A DNA stretch of 64,000 nt from Paragonimus westermani (taxonomy: Eukaryota; Platyhelminthes; Trematoda; Plagiorchiida; Troglotrematidae): NCBI GenBank assembly GCA_008508345.1, contig QNGE01000991.1, forward strand, positions 125,268 to 189,267, in the 5' to 3' direction. The position numbers and the translations under genes were made by a program. How positions within the stretch are numbered: the first letter of the stretch is position 1; each line of letters starts with the position of its first letter. Shown here piece by piece: positions 21,401-32,250 of the stretch. A model generated the notes under the pieces. It had not been told where the DNA came from, made no database searches, and saw only the letters and a list, made by a program, of their open reading frames with translations.

Positions 21401-22852
21401 TGTATTTCACAAACTACACTATCGAGCAGTGCAAACAGGTTGGAAAACATTGGGTGTGTGACAGAAGTCAGAAATCAGCCGAAATATATTTGGGCCTGAG
21501 TGAACGGTTGTAATATACACTTTTGTATTTTTCACTTTTAACCCAAATTTGCCAACTTCCTTGGTTGGACTTCTTTGGTTGGTAACGTGATCAGGGATAG
21601 GGAATAAGGAGCGGTGAACAATTCCAGACAAGACAAACAAGCATCCAGTTTGATGTTCACTTTTTTGAGGATGACCTGATGCAAGTTTGGAAAAACGAGT
21701 GGGAAATGGTTGCCCGATCAGTGCAAATCGGGCATTAAAATTACATAACCTTTGTTCTCGATTCCTCCTGAATTCGATGTTCTGTATCGAACTTGGTTGA
21801 CTACCGACGGTTCCCCCCGGTTCATTCATGAGTCAACATAATCCCAACACAGCATACGGTCGGATGAAAAGTAAACAACGAGGTCCATATGAACCCAGCC
21901 TTGAGAGAGTAGTGTTATTGTTGCCGTATGTCGACACCGAGTTTGCCAAGCTTTAGAGAATATGATTGTTACCACCAAGCTTCGTAATGTGTTTCCGTTT
22001 TATCCGCTTTCATGCTTTTATGAACGTCAATCTCAAATGTGAAAAGATCTACAGGTTCATAGTCTAAAGCACTAATCTGTTAAATCAGGCTCAACAAAAC
22101 TCCACAGGATTAGAATTGAACGGCCAATCAAATCGGCGCAAACAGTGAATGTTGTATCAGTATGTCCAGTTCGGTGGTGTCACATCGTGTTGGTAATGAT
22201 GACTCAACGGATGCCCAGTAGTCAGCAAAGCTCGGGCAATCGATAGTTTCTGGGAACAAATGATAACAGAGACAACCAAAAACAAGCTGCCTCATTCACG
22301 CCGGACGAAGCGACATCCAGGCAGTAGAATTACGAAAAAGTGTGGTGCCCATAGCGATAGGACTGTACTTCAAACACATATCTAACTCGAGCCGTTTGGG
22401 CCATGTAAACTGTCTCGCCCAGCTTTATAGACACGGGTACAGCCCTTTCACACTTGCAGGATAGCACAGAAACTCAAATGCATCCACACACGCACCGTGT
22501 ACAACACCGTGACCAACACCTCCACATAATTTGTCCATTTGTTTCCGACCCCGTTCAGTGCTTCTTATCTTCTCAGACACTAGATTCTGGTCGTGCTCTC
22601 ACCCTTTACTGCCACTAATTAGCGCTACTCCGTAGCACACACCAAAGATACATCTCTGATGATCTGCTAACGATCGTCGACTCAACCCATTTTCTCGTTA
22701 TCCCGATCTCGTATGTGTGGACAGATTACAAAATAATCGATTTCGGAAGTCCATTTTTCGACGAGTTTAGCAAAATGCACCACATTTGTTGCGAAAGGAT
22801 TGTGAAATAAGCTCGTCGACGTGGGAAGGCAAACCTCGATCCGGAAACACGC
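18471..22852. other. No firmly supported gene; short GCC/GTC run
   Basis: About 4.4 kb of unassigned sequence. At 18811-18830 there is an imperfect GCC/GTC triplet run inside a 158-codon frame that starts only with GTG and is unrecognised. At 20230-20310 the minus strand reads HWHHKGQVERVQMTL, vaguely like the Glu-bearing end of an LTR integrase, but nothing around it supports the call. The frame 21419-21829 minus (136 codons, ATG start) is unrecognised. Confidence 0.4.
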
Positions 22853-22855
22853 GCG

Positions 22856-22870
22856 CACACACACACACAC
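22856..22870. repeat. (CA)n microsatellite
   Basis: A CA run preceded by CGCGCG and followed by CGTGTATA. Confidence 0.95.
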
Positions 22871-23749
22871 GTGTATAAAAGTGCACCCCTTGGTAAGTGT
22901 GTTCAATCACTCCCTCAAATGTCCAAAATCAGGCCTGATCGTACTGAATCTGGCCATATGGCCTGACAACACAATCGACGCGCGTGCAACATGTTTCTAA
23001 ACCCATACAATCGGCGCACTGCGATGGTCCAGCGGGGGGTAGGTGGTTTTGAAACCACATTTCGTCGTGCAGTTCGTACGTGCACAAGTGATGTGCAATA
23101 GGTACCAGCAGGGCAAAGTAACGTAATCACGTGAGCGGATCCAAAGCTTAATAAAAGTTGTGGCGAATAATCCAATTTTCACCGGGTTTCCGACGCGTAA
23201 GCGCTTTCAAGAGGGACGGTACGAGGTAGGAGAACAAGCGAGTTCGCAGAAAAAGTGCACTGGTCAGAAACTTAATCGATGAGGTCCATGTGGTCAGTTA
23301 TATGTGCAGATTGGGCCGACACAAGTGGGGCGATGACCTATTCACCAATATCATCATAAATGTGTGAGCAATAGAACCACCCACTAATAAATAGATGTGG
23401 GCAGGTAAGTTGTTACTCGAATTTGTGAAACGTTCATGCGAACTTTCCGGTGGAAAATATACCACAAAAAGAAAATTCGCAACAAACGGCACGCATGAAG
23501 AAGTACTCGAGAGGAGTAAACTACTCTGATAAATTTCAACTATGGCTTGGTTTCTGCAATCGGTTGCATAGGCTTAAAGACAGTTGTTTGCTTTCGAGAA
23601 AGATTTGGCGACATTTTTCTCTGCAGCTTGTGCAAAAAAGGTTGCTGTTTCTTGTTAGTACAAACTGTCTTCCAGTCCCGTGGTTGACTTTTTCCTGCCA
23701 CCAACATATGCCGTTGGATGAAAGGTGACATTCACGATTCTAAAATGTG
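22871..23749. other. No supported gene
   Basis: Frames such as 23450-23728 (plus) and 22915-23175 (minus) are short and unrecognised. Confidence 0.45.
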
Positions 23750-24020
23750 TTGATGTTCAGACTTTTATAGTTCTTTGTTATCGCGTTCCCATATACTTTC
23801 CAGTCAACCTATTTCGAGAAGGAGCACTCGATTCGAGGTTCGCTCTTATTAGAGTTCTCCAGTAAAGCACAACCTTGCGATGGCCATAACTAGAACTATG
23901 GACACGTTTATATGAAACAACCGTGCTGACCACTGCACCACTGACCACACATTAAGTACAACCGAGTTATCACATGCAAACGCTAAGCGCTTGTGAGTAA
24001 CGATCAGAGTGCCCGACCGC
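23750..24020 (-). mobile_element. SINE-like repeat, nearly full copy
   Basis: On the minus strand this copy has the clearest A-box-like motif of the family, TGGTGCAGTGGTCAGCACG (plus coordinates 23922-23940). The shared body follows (GAGCGAACCTCGAA, GTGCTCCTTCTCGAAATAGG). Its upstream part aligns with 3080-3200. Confidence 0.65.
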
Positions 24021-25660
24021 TTCCAGAAAAGACACAGTAACTGTTCCATTAACTACAACCGATGACTGGTAGAACACCTTTTCAAGTTGAAAGCATAGAA
24101 ATCGATCAATTTTGTTGGTGAGCAATATGGGAGATGGTTGGTGCAAGTTGAACATCACCCAAAAACGATTGCGGTTCTCACATTCCTATAGATTTTTTTT
24201 CAACTGGCAAAAACTGTAATCAATTGTGAACGACGTTCAACCTGTATCAATCATGCCCCTGTATATCCCTCTAATCATGCTGATTCGACGCAGCAATTGA
24301 TTGCATAAATGCTTAACTAGTCTCCAAATTGTTGAAACCGTTTTTAGCTAGACATCCTGATATGGGTTAACGTAATCGAGAAACTTCAAGCACAAATGAC
24401 TCTGACAGAAAAAAACATCCATTAGATTGATATACGAAAATAAACGTCTGTAAAATCAGGACTGCGGTTCGGTTAACTTAACGTCTTAATTTTAGGTCCT
24501 AAAATTCACGACAAAGTTCTGACATCCGAACATCATCCTGATAAGTAAACGCGTGCTTAAAATCTTCTTGTTTAATTTTGGTTACCAGCGCGGGAGCAAA
24601 TGTAAGAAACGTGTTAATACAATCTCCCCTATATCCGGAAAGCTTACGAATTAGAGTCGGAAAGAATGTTATACAAGCCCACATAAACACGATGATTGTG
24701 TATATGAAAAGTTGAAAATCCAACTTTTATTCATATCGCAATCAGCTGAACAAACCGAATACTAAAAACAGGTTTGCCTCGACATGCTTAGGCAGTTAAA
24801 CCCGTAAGTATGTGCAGTGCGACTTTAGCGTTGTTTAACTGTTCGAATGTTTTAGGATGAGTTGTGAACAACAGTTCGTTGATGTTTGCACCCAGAAAAC
24901 TATTGGATACTAGCACCGTTCGAGGATGATGTACACTTATGTGAGTATCTTTCATGAATACGTTCACGGCCAGAGTAGGGTTGAGAGTTGAACAAAATGG
25001 TAGAACAGCTGGATTGCACCGAGGGTCACATGAACGTCTTATGTTCACGAAAGTGCTCTACGTCCCAAACTCATACCCCTCAGCTAACTCACCTTAATTG
25101 ATTTTGCATTTCAGACCCTGTGTGCTGACAAGTAAATAGTGGTTCAGTAATTTCCTTCTTAAAGTTCTTTGCGAACAGTTCCTGTGCACGCATACATAGG
25201 GCCAAAAACTTTCCGTTAAAACAAAGTGTAAAGTTGCCGGTTGCTCAGCCTGAATTCCGTATTACAGACCGTTCTACGACATTTTGACGTTGAAGCAGCT
25301 ACACCTTTTTGATGACCCCCCAATCAGCAAGCTCCGGATACTTTACACTTCGATTGCATCGATTCAGTTTCAGTAGGCTAATGTTAAAGTGTTGCTTAAA
25401 ATGAGTCCTCTAAATCCGGTTAAAATCGGACCAATCGTTTTTGGGGAAAATTGCAGTTCTAGCATGAATAACCTTTGGAATAGTGAGCCACCAAATCGGA
25501 GCAGCCGGAAAACTTTTGTGACTGATGAAACGTGAGTCTAAAAAACATTTTATGTCATTTTCATAGTGGAACACTGAAAGTCGTTAGCATAGGCTGAACC
25601 CAGCCCATTAGATCAAAGAGGAAATACGCAACAATGATAAACAACCATCATACAACCATC
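24021..25660. other. No supported gene
   Basis: I see neither recognised coding potential nor repeats related to the rest of the window. Short frames at 24499-24723 and 24788-25048 (minus) are unrecognised. Confidence 0.45.
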
Positions 25661-26790
25661 ATTACAGGTTAAAGACTAGTCACACATCAAATCGTCCTCC
25701 TGTCGTGTCCCGCAAGCCACCATGGTTTCAATCGGTGATGAACAACAGTCAAAATCATGTCAACTTTTAGAGTATTAACAAGTTCAGTCATCTTGTTATC
25801 TAGTTTTTTCGTTCACGCTTGTTCGACACACTGCTACTAACTTGTTCAATCAAAGCTGTGTGTTGTTTATGAATGTGACTGTTTGATTGGACTGGTTGAA
25901 TTGAATTAACATTGGAAGTTTTGTGTTTGTAGAATTCTGTCGGCCATGGTTGTCAACTGAGCTATGGGTACGATACCGGAAGTGGGTGCAAGAGTACATT
26001 GCATAGAAAACCAGCAAGAGTTATGCGAATGAAACAGTCAATTTTCGTACTTCCGAAAATGTTTTACAGACTTCGTAGCGCTTCGGACGGGCTGCTGCCA
26101 CCAATAGATTTGCTTCGAAGTTATTATTCTAGGCGTCTGTTGAGTAACGCGTTTAGATCTGTGTGTATATACATATAGATGCTCAGTGTTTATCAAGTGG
26201 TTTCGGAATACCCTCTAAATCAATCGCAATTTCTGATGGTGACATTGCTAGGACGTGTTCAACTCTTGAGTGATGCCCCATAAAACGAACTGGGCCTAGA
26301 CTTGTGAAAAGCACATGCGTCGATCATGATGTCAAAATGGTGGCAGATACTAACTAAGTTTACAGTTGACATCAGAGCCAATGAATTGGGGCACGGTTCA
26401 ACTGGAGTGGTTGACTTGTACCTAAAAAATTGTCAGTTCAATATGGAGAAATGAGTGATGGAAAAAATGACGGAAAACACACTGGTTACGTCGAGCTCGC
26501 CAGTTTAGGTATTCGGGAGAAAAAGATCGGGTTAGATTCATCGATTACAAATGTTACTTATAATCAGAAGGCGAAGAAAGCCAAGAACAATTCATGTGTG
26601 AAACGTAGGTAGCAGTGTGCCAAATGTACATGAATGCTAAAACTAGATAACACAATGGTTGCACTTATCAAAATCCTAAAAGTACAGTTAAAATGATTTT
26701 GACTGTTGTTCACCACCGATTGAAACCGTGGTGGCTTGGGGGACATGGCGGGAGGACGATTTGATGTATGGCTAGTCTTTACCCTGTAAT
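25661..26790. mobile_element. Inverted-repeat (fold-back or TIR) element of about 1.1 kb
   Basis: The left arm 25661-25842 and right arm 26606-26790 are reverse complements. The outer 100 bp match at about 90% by eye (ATTACAGG, AAAGACTAG, ACATCAAATCGTCCTCC, GAACAACAGTCAAAATCAT); the match decays inward but continues to CACACTGCTAC. The 0.76-kb interior has no recognised gene, so if this is a DNA transposon it is non-autonomous. Two head-to-head copies of an unknown dispersed repeat would look the same. Confidence 0.6.
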
Positions 26791-27007
26791 TTGTCAGCTG
26801 GAGGGAGTTGTACAACTCTTGGAGTCAAAATTTCACTCAACAGAACTATATACTGTTCACTCCGCATGACAGATTCGAGGTACGATATGTTGTCATTCCG
26901 GTTTCGGTTGAGACGTCTTGCGGTACGGACAAGTATAAAAGAACCTGATGGTTTTGATCTGGCAGTGTTCGTTTTCAATGATCGTGCCAAACCGTGCGCA
27001 GACTAGC

Positions 27008-27047
<40 letters not shown>
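27008..27047. repeat. (GT)n(GA)n microsatellite at the gap edge
   Basis: A GT run changes at about 27031 to a GA run that continues into the N gap. Confidence 0.95.
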
Positions 27048-27694
27048 NNNNNNNNNNNNNNNNNNNNNNNNNNNNNNNNNNNNNNNNNNNNNNNNNNNNN
27101 NNNNNNNNNNNNNNNNNNNNNNNNNNNNNNNNNNNNNNNNNNNNNNNNNNNNNNNNNNNNNNNNNNNNNNNNNNNNNNNNNNNNNNNNNNNNNNNNNNNN
27201 NNNNNNNNNNNNNNNNNNNNNNNNNNNNNNNNNNNNNNNNNNNNNNNNNNNNNNNNNNNNNNNNNNNNNNNNNNNNNNNNNNNNNNNNNNNNNNNNNNNN
27301 NNNNNNNNNNNNNNNNNNNNNNNNNNNNNNNNNNNNNNNNNNNNNNNNNNNNNNNNNNNNNNNNNNNNNNNNNNNNNNNNNNNNNNNNNNNNNNNNNNNN
27401 NNNNNNNNNNNNNNNNNNNNNNNNNNNNNNNNNNNNNNNNNNNNNNNNNNNNNNNNNNNNNNNNNNNNNNNNNNNNNNNNNNNNNNNNNNNNNNNNNNNN
27501 NNNNNNNNNNNNNNNNNNNNNNNNNNNNNNNNNNNNNNNNNNNNNNNNNNNNNNNNNNNNNNNNNNNNNNNNNNNNNNNNNNNNNNNNNNNNNNNNNNNN
27601 NNNNNNNNNNNNNNNNNNNNNNNNNNNNNNNNNNNNNNNNNNNNNNNNNNNNNNNNNNNNNNNNNNNNNNNNNNNNNNNNNNNNNNNNNNNNNN
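27048..27694. other. Assembly gap (647 N)
   Basis: An uninterrupted N run that begins inside the (GA)n repeat, so the repeat probably stopped the assembly. The 245-codon open frames that cross it are artefacts. Confidence 0.99.
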
Positions 27695-27734
27695 CCGGGA
27701 GATCACAGAACTCATTAAACCTGCAAGGCGATAC

Positions 27735-27905
27735 TGACGAGCTCTAATGAGAGCGAAACTCGAGTCTAGTGCTTCGTTTCGAAAGAGGCTGGCTGGAAAG
27801 TCTATCTGAATGCGAACGCTGCGATCAAATGTGAGTGATGGTCAACTTGAAAATAAACCAAATCCCCGACTACTTATCAGTAATGTTTATTGTCTTAACA
27901 TGAGT
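27735..27905 (+). mobile_element. SINE-like repeat, 3' part
   Basis: It contains AGAGCGAAACTCGAGTCTAG, TGCTTCGTTTCGAAAGAGGC, GCGATCAAATGTGAGTGATGG and CCCCGACTACTTATCAG, shared with 34790-34945 and 58085-58280. Its 5' part would lie in or near the gap. Confidence 0.65.
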
Positions 27906-29202
27906 GAGAGTTTGTGTTAAGCTGCAACATAAGCCTATTCTGCGGCGTGTATCGTCAAAGTGTGAGTTTCCGAAAATAATATTGGTTTAAAGCATGACCC
28001 ACGTTGCATTACCACTGTCAAAGTGAAACTACGGTTTAAGGAAATTTATTACGAAGGCCATTAAGCGAAAAAAACTTTTTTACAATCATTGTCATCATCA
28101 TTATTGTTGTGGTTACTATGCTTTTTCTGTAAAAACTCATCGATGTTGCGGATACAGCTAATTTCAAGGAGTGTCCAGAACTTGAGTTGTAAGCTAGGGC
28201 GGTGAGAAAATACTGTTTCAGAATAGCCAGAATGCCAGGCTGACGATCCTATCACCGACTGCTTCGGGACCAAAGCCACAAACGCATCATAGTTGGCCTT
28301 TCACTAGCATATTAACGAATAGCGCTACCAGAGCCTCGTTGTACATAAAAATACAACCAAGTTAGGACAGTGTACTTTTTCACACTAGAGCCAGACCAAC
28401 CAACCGATACTAGGCTGCCGGCTCATTCTTCTATCTAACCACATACTTGCGAGAGTGGATGACGGTTTGCCATATGAAAAGACTAAAGCAGTCTGAACGT
28501 GTCATATAGCTGTAAGCGGAAATGATCACGTGGAACACATGAGGGGTTAAGGACATCAACATTATGTCGATGCATCGAATCGAGAACAAGAAACACGTTT
28601 ATGTCAATAGTCCGCACCTGGTAAATGTCCGACAGGTGCGGGCTAAGTCACGTTTGGGTCCAACACCATAAGTAATCACGATCTCTTAAAGTTGTGATTA
28701 GATTCTGATGAATTTCAAACATTTGTGTTACTTCTCTCACCAACTATCTCACAACATGTAGTGCGATATGTCCATTACAATTAAGCAAAAGAACCGAACA
28801 TAATTTGGTTCGTGATCAGATGTGTTTTGATTTGTCACAAAGCGCAAGCGAATCTGACAGACAGTATGCTCAGAAAGTTCTGAAGTAGTAGTTTCTCAGT
28901 GAACAAATCGCAAATATTCTCGTGATGCTCGTTTCAATCTTGTCGCTCAAGTTATTGGGACTGTCAAAAAAAACGACTTGGCTATCCTAGGGTACAAAAC
29001 TATCAACTTTTCTAATGGCAAACTGACCCACTTCAAATTATACACAAGAATACGTATCTGAACGAAACTTACAAAACCAGCTGAATGTCCCTGTTGTCAT
29101 CACGCCTTTTACGTAGTGAGCTATCCAACACACAGTAGAGGTTGTCAATCTCATTTCTCAATATCCGGAAAAAACAGGCGGATTTAGCAACTACATGTTT
29201 AA
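27906..29202. other. No supported gene
   Basis: A spacer of about 1.3 kb. The frame 28061-28279 (minus) is short and unrecognised; an ATT/CAT-rich patch lies near 28085-28115. Confidence 0.45.
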
Positions 29203-29490
29203 TGGTCACTTTGTGACTAGTACAGCACGAATCATATGCGCGGGAAACAAAGGGCAGGTCTCAGGGCAAGGAAGACGAGGAACCAGAAGCAACCATTGGA
29301 ACCGTGCGTATGCACTATGTGGGATATGTCACTAAGGCGAATGACAATCCATTACTGCACAACAGATGCGGGTACAGGTTAGCCATGCGAAATACTGTTC
29401 GCGTTCGTTGCTCTTTGTTTTTACACATTTTGTAATGAATTTCCTGCAATAAACAAATACCCAAGCCAAGCGTGTATTGCGGTCACAACA
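29203..29490 (+). repeat. Solo LTR of the gypsy family
   Basis: It aligns with the LTRs at 16872-17170 and 16122-16398 and ends GCGGTCACAACA like the 3' LTR. No internal element sequence adjoins it, so recombination between two LTRs is the likely origin. Confidence 0.75.
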
Positions 29491-30836
29491 AGAGAACAAT
29501 CAAATAGTCAAGCTATTTTCTTAATTAAAAAACGAAACCGACAGACTTTCGATTTATTTTACTTTCGTGACCTTTTCCACCTCAGTGTACGACGCGGCTA
29601 TTAGTACAAAAATCCCTGAGCTCTGGAAAAGTGTGCGAACATCGAAAACGACCTAACTGGTAATTTTGTCCAGTAGTCGACTGATCGGGTGTTAGGTATG
29701 GAATCTTCGGGGGAGATGAACAGACTAATCATCTCATTTTAACTCAAGTTCCACATTCCTCAAACATCCAATTAGATACTGTTTCAGGTACATCATCACA
29801 TTGATGACTGACAGGTCAGGATACTTGCTCATCGCGCAACAGACATGTCCTGATTCTGTCCAAGAGTGCACAGCACAGAGTTGGGAAAAAGTACTTTTAC
29901 AAGTCAAATGTCTTGAAAACAGAGACTGTGGGCGAACTAGATTAAGTGAAAGAATGACCTATTGACCATGCTTTCCTCCGACCATATGTTGCCTATAGAA
30001 ATTGAATGGCAAACCTGATACGGTTCCGTGGAGTGTTCGTTTACATTCGAGTTGCTAGCCAGTGAGTGGCATTTTCGTAATTGCTTATTAGGAAAGTGAT
30101 TAAAACGAACGGCGTGGCGGTTCAGTGGTGAGATATACTCTGAATGTTCCAGTGGTCACCATAGAAATAACAGGTTAGCATGGTGAGTCAAAGACAACTG
30201 AAAACTAACGGATAAATCAAACAACAGAGCGATGCATGCAACAATGGCAAGACAATCCTTGTTTATGTGACTGGACAATATCAGTTAACCTAAGTACGAA
30301 TCGACTCAAGTTGTAACCTGATTGGTCAAACAATCTCATGGTGATACAGCTCGACCCTGGATTCATTTGGTGATCGATTGTCGTTGTCTAGATTATAGGC
30401 TTCCCAGTAAGCGCTGACTACCACATTCAGTTGTCCTCCTCCAGACAGCATTTAGTTACCAACTTGTATCACTGCAACAATTGCTTTCTCCACATATTTA
30501 CTCGTATAAACCAACCGACTTAGTGTACGCACTGACAACACGGAAACAAAAACACCCGGGAATGTGTTTCTCCACCCAAAAACAAACTCGTGACTCATTT
30601 ATCTCATGTAATGTTAAGCACCATTCACTGCACTGAGACCTTCTGAACCATACAAAAGGTATTTAGTAAAACGGAAGCTCTCGAGATAGACAGAAGTCGG
30701 ACATGCGATTGTGGGATTCATAACCAACGTTACCATTCCTTAACAAACCGCCAGGTTCAAACCCATCTATATGAAACTAAAGTCTGTCGTTTGCGAAATG
30801 ACCAACCCCATTGCACCCGAATCTCCTACAATAGGT
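29491..30836. other. No supported gene
   Basis: A spacer with frequent stops. A stretch at 30105-30125 (GGCGTGGCGGTTCAGTGGTG) looks like a tRNA A box, but no convincing B box or shared SINE body follows. Confidence 0.4.
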
Positions 30837-30977
30837 ATACAGATTGGGAATAACACAACGTTTCGAGCAAGTTGTAATACTCAACGTTTCAACCACCTCG
30901 GGTGGCCTTCCTCAGGAGTGTTGTAATCGAAATCGATTACAACTTGCTCGAAACGTTGTGTTATTCCCAATCTGTAT
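30837..30977. repeat. Perfect 42-bp inverted repeat with structured centre
   Basis: Bases 30837-30878 and 30936-30977 are exact reverse complements (ATACAGATTGGG... and ...CCCAATCTGTAT), with 57 bp between. The centre holds a small hairpin: CCACC at 30893-30897 pairs with GGTGG at 30901-30905. On the minus strand the centre reads CTGAGGA, hairpin, GAAAC, the order of a hammerhead ribozyme core. This could be the two ends of a small mobile unit or a PLE pseudo-LTR fragment in inverted duplication. Confidence 0.8.
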
Positions 30978-31609
30978 ATCAATAACATGTTAAACACGAC
31001 GCCCAAACTATTCAACTTCATTCGTACTACATTTGGTGCGGATATCTTACTCCTACAATAGGGTTTCTTATGGGAACCATTTATTTAGCTGTTCAACGCC
31101 CTGTGAGCTTAATTCAGCCCGGTTCTTATCCAATCTGACCCTCGATTCCACGTGTGAAACCCAATAATTCGGAAACAGGGTTGGTTGTACAAGAGGAAAT
31201 GAACCCGAAACTGGTGAATTTGTTCACAACCGAGGTCGTTTGGTTTTCCGGATAACTTATGTGTAGTCGCCAGTCGGTTTGTTCGGTTTGGTCTGGGAAT
31301 CCCGCGACCGTCGACAGGCGATAAATTTAAGGGGTGTGTGAGATGAGGACATGCATTCTGTGCGATAATGTGCGCACTCTTTGCCCATAATCTGGTCGCA
31401 CTGAAGCGGAGTCTCGCCAAGGAAAGTGCAACAATCAGAGGCTAGTGTTTGGAGAAAATAGATTCATCCTATCGTATTGATTACAAACCCTCTTGCTAAA
31501 ACAAATCTGTGCACTCCATTTCTTGCAGAAGATAAACGCTCCTGTCTGTCCACACGTTTGTCTAGCTGTCGTCCGTTTGTTGATGACAGAAATCGCTCAG
31601 TTGCCTTGA
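30978..31609. other. No supported gene
   Basis: The frame 31109-31420 (minus, 102 codons) is unrecognised. Confidence 0.4.
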
Positions 31610-32250
31610 TCAGACAAAAGCGTCACTATGGCATGGTCCGACGCAGACGCAATCCGCGCATCCAATGCAGGACATTGGTAGCATAGGCCGAGGCAAAATT
31701 CCATGTCCATCTACTAACACGTTTTGTGCGCTTGCATAATAGGCAATTGTGCGTGTGTACGGACGCACGAGCACACGGCCGGCGCGATGACGCTTACGCA
31801 AAGTTACATCTCAGTCCCTTGGCTAGTATTGCGTGAGGCAATTCACGGCACTGTCTTGGCCTCGTCAAGTCTGCGCGCCGCGTGGGTGATTCGGCCAAGA
31901 GGCGCAGAACGCCCTGACGCTCACGCACCACACACTCGAACACGGGCTGCGCTGGTGCGTACGCATAGAAGCACGCACAAAATCTCGTTCCTGCCCCCCA
32001 GGTATCCGAGCTCAGCCGACAGCAGAGTATGCAGCTAAGCACACCCGGGCGGCGTCAAGTGGCAGACACAAGGTAGGTAGATGGGTATGGATGATATGCC
32101 GGACGAAGGTCACCTTTACGCAGGCCTAGACTGAATGTCCTTTAATTAGGACACGGTAAAACTGACAGCGTGCGCGGGAGCAAAATGGACTTGCGCACAA
32201 CCACACCGTACACACCTTCGCGATGCGACGGATGAGAGGTCAAACCAGGT
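31610..32250. promoter_or_regulatory. CpG-dense, GC-rich island
   Basis: CpG is far denser here than elsewhere in the window: I count about 16 CpG in the 120 bp from 31860 to 31980. Open frames overlap on both strands (31724-32038 plus, 31794-32042 minus), but neither starts with ATG nor resembles a known protein. It could be a promoter with a first exon, or a GC-rich repeat; no TATA box or splice pattern decides it. Confidence 0.4.

Noticed and set aside
21419..21829. 136-codon minus-strand frame with an ATG
   Set aside because: No motif, no neighbouring exon signal, and composition like the flanks. It cannot be separated from chance.
26975..27747. Open frames of about 245 codons on both strands
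   Set aside because: They consist almost entirely of N bases translated as X.
30090..30170. A-box-like GGCGGTTCAGTGGTGAG
   Set aside because: No B box and no shared SINE body follow, so it is not counted as a family copy.
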